Source of the DNA: Dehalococcoidia bacterium
GTDB lineage: Bacteria; Chloroflexota; Dehalococcoidia; GIF9; AB-539-J10
Assembly: GCA_004377135.1 (NCBI GenBank)
Contig: SOHS01000086.1
Coordinates: 1 to 8,154, forward strand
DNA length: 8,154 nt
Direction of reading: 5' to 3'
The translations under genes and the position numbers were made by a program. The first letter of the stretch is position 1, and each line of letters opens with the position of its first letter. This document shows, piece after piece, positions 6,960-8,154 of this stretch. The notes below the pieces were generated by a model that saw nothing but the letters and a program-made list of their open reading frames with translations, was not told the DNA's origin and did no database searches.

Positions 6960-7002
6960 GGAGTCTGGATATTAGGACTTCTCCGGAGGAGGTTGTGAAT
7001 TG
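6960..7002 (+). promoter_or_regulatory. argD-argG spacer: argG ribosome-binding site with possible competing hairpins
   Basis: AGGAGG at 6987-6992 stands 7 bases before the TTG start at 7000-7002, a strong Shine-Dalgarno that fixes the argG start. CTCC at 6981-6984 can pair with GGAG at 6988-6991 across a 3-base loop, which would mask the site. The same CTCC can instead pair with GGAG at 6960-6963, supported by GTC 6963-6965 with GAC 6976-6978 in an alternative bulged stem, leaving the site free. The RBS is firm; the switch idea is speculative. Confidence 0.6.
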
Positions 7003-8154
7003 TCAGATAAGGTAGTGTTAGCCTACAGTGGCGGTCTGGATACTTCCGTAGCCATAAAATGGCTTGAGGAACAATATGATTTGAAGGTCATCACCCTCAC
7101 CGTGGATATCGGCAATGTCCCCGACCTCGAGACTATCAGACAAAAAGCACTCGAAGTCGGCGCTCTAAAAGCGCTGGTAGTCGACGCCAAGAAAACCTTT
7201 ATTAAGTCGTTTGTCTTTCCCGCCCTCCAGGCCGACGCTATTTATGAAGGGCAGTATCCATTATCCACAGCCCTGGGACGTCCTCTCATCGTCCGACTCC
7301 TGGTGGAAACAGCTAAGAAGGAAAGAGCTAGGATGGTCGCTCACGGCTGCACCGGTAAGGGCAATGACCAGGTGAGGATTGACGTCGGTGTAGCCGCTTT
7401 AGCCCCTGAGCTAAAGGTAATAGCTCCCGCTCGGGAATGGAAGATGACCCGGGAGCAAACGATTAATTATGCCCTGGCTCACAATATCCACGTGCCTATC
7501 ACCAAAGCCAGCCCCTATTCCATCGACGAGAACCTGTGGGGCCGTGGCATTGAGTGTGGTGTGCTGGAACACGCCTGGAATGAACCACCTGAGGATGTCT
7601 TCCTGTGGACAAGGTCGCCGGAGAAAACACCCGCCCGGCCTGCTTATCTGGAGATTGGCTTTGAAAAAGGGATACCAGTAAGCCTAAACAGCAGAAAGGT
7701 AGAGCCTGTTACACTTGTCCAAAAGGTTCATGACTTGGCTGGCAGGCATGGAATAGGCCGGATTGACCACGTGGAAAATAGACTGGTGGGCATTAAATCC
7801 AGGGAGATTTATGAGGCGCCGGCTGCCGTAGTACTACTTAAAGCGCACCAGGCCCTGGAAGATTTGGTGCTGACCAAAGAACAACTCCGCTTCAAGGCCA
7901 GGGTCGCCGCTGAGTATGCCGACCTCATTTACAATGGGCTGTGGTTTACCGGTATGCGCGAGGACTTAGCCGCCTATGTAGCAAGTACCCAGAGGTATGT
8001 CACCGGCACAATAAGGGTGAAGCTCTTCAAAGGCAACTGCCAGATAGTGGGTAGAAAGTCACCCTACTCCCTTTACGACTACACCCTGGCTACTTACGAC
8101 AAGGGAGACACCTTCGACCAGAGTGCCTCCCCAGGTTTCATCCACATCTGGGGC
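7000..8154 (+). CDS. argG: argininosuccinate synthase (ArgG), 3' end cut by window
   Basis: ArgG condenses citrulline and aspartate with ATP to argininosuccinate (EC 6.3.4.5), the penultimate step of arginine synthesis in the cytoplasm. The frame is open for 385 codons to the window end with no stop; the family is about 400 residues, so roughly 15-20 residues are missing. The ATP-binding PP-loop AYSGGLDTS is at 8-16. AHGCTGKGNDQVR (114-126) and SPYSIDENLWGRGIECG (171-187) are the citrulline/aspartate/ATP-binding signatures. The visible C-terminal part (YSLYDYTLATYDKGDTFDQ, then GFIHIWG) is the expected end region. TTG 7000 is chosen because of AGGAGG 7 bases upstream; the next in-frame candidate, GTG 7015, would sit nearly on the PP-loop. 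It lies 50 bases after argD with no clear terminator between, so it is probably co-transcribed. argH would be a natural next gene beyond the window. Confidence 0.96.
   Translation, partial: MSDKVVLAYSGGLDTSVAIKWLEEQYDLKVITLTVDIGNVPDLETIRQKALEVGALKALVVDAKKTFIKSFVFPALQADAIYEGQYPLSTALGRPLIVRLLVETAKKERARMVAHGCTGKGNDQVRIDVGVAALAPELKVIAPAREWKMTREQTINYALAHNIHVPITKASPYSIDENLWGRGIECGVLEHAWNEPPEDVFLWTRSPEKTPARPAYLEIGFEKGIPVSLNSRKVEPVTLVQKVHDLAGRHGIGRIDHVENRLVGIKSREIYEAPAAVVLLKAHQALEDLVLTKEQLRFKARVAAEYADLIYNGLWFTGMREDLAAYVASTQRYVTGTIRVKLFKGNCQIVGRKSPYSLYDYTLATYDKGDTFDQSASPGFIHIWG

Noticed and set aside
7469..7681. 70-codon plus-strand frame inside argG
   Set aside because: It is an out-of-frame shadow of argG, whose own frame is continuous with all family motifs.

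Overview
The window carries one DNA-replication gene followed by an arginine-biosynthesis cluster, all on the + strand: dnaE (DNA polymerase III alpha), then argJ, argB, argD and a 3'-truncated argG. The DnaE sequence (PHP start, gapless C-terminal region), the mixed ATG/GTG/TTG starts and the roughly balanced base composition look most like a Dehalococcoidia-type member of Chloroflexota. That placement is by family resemblance only and is moderately confident.

Layout: 1-228 is a non-coding or divergent region, possibly with the 5' end of an unidentified minus-strand gene leaving the left edge. dnaE occupies 229-3675. A strong inverted repeat spans the dnaE stop codon, and a roughly 100-base gap holds a good extended -10 promoter for argJ. 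argJ most likely starts at GTG 3776, not at the far-upstream TTG 3665. argJ, argB and argD are tightly packed (1-base and 14-base overlaps). argG follows after 50 bases and runs off the right edge with an estimated 15-20 residues missing.

How the genes work together: ArgJ moves the acetyl group from N-acetylornithine to glutamate, ArgB phosphorylates N-acetylglutamate, and ArgD transaminates the semialdehyde to N-acetylornithine. ArgG joins citrulline and aspartate. argC (between ArgB and ArgD in the pathway), argF and argH are not in the window. dnaE appears to be a neighbour only, with no functional link to arginine synthesis.

The most notable pattern is in gene starts. The two genes that head transcription units (dnaE, argJ) each have an extended -10 box ending 7-8 bases before the start codon and no Shine-Dalgarno, which predicts leaderless mRNAs. 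The internal genes argD and argG instead use TTG starts behind perfect AGGAGG sites, and argB is stop/start coupled to argJ. I found no mobile element, CRISPR array, tRNA, rRNA or novel defence-type system; this is mostly an ordinary housekeeping region.
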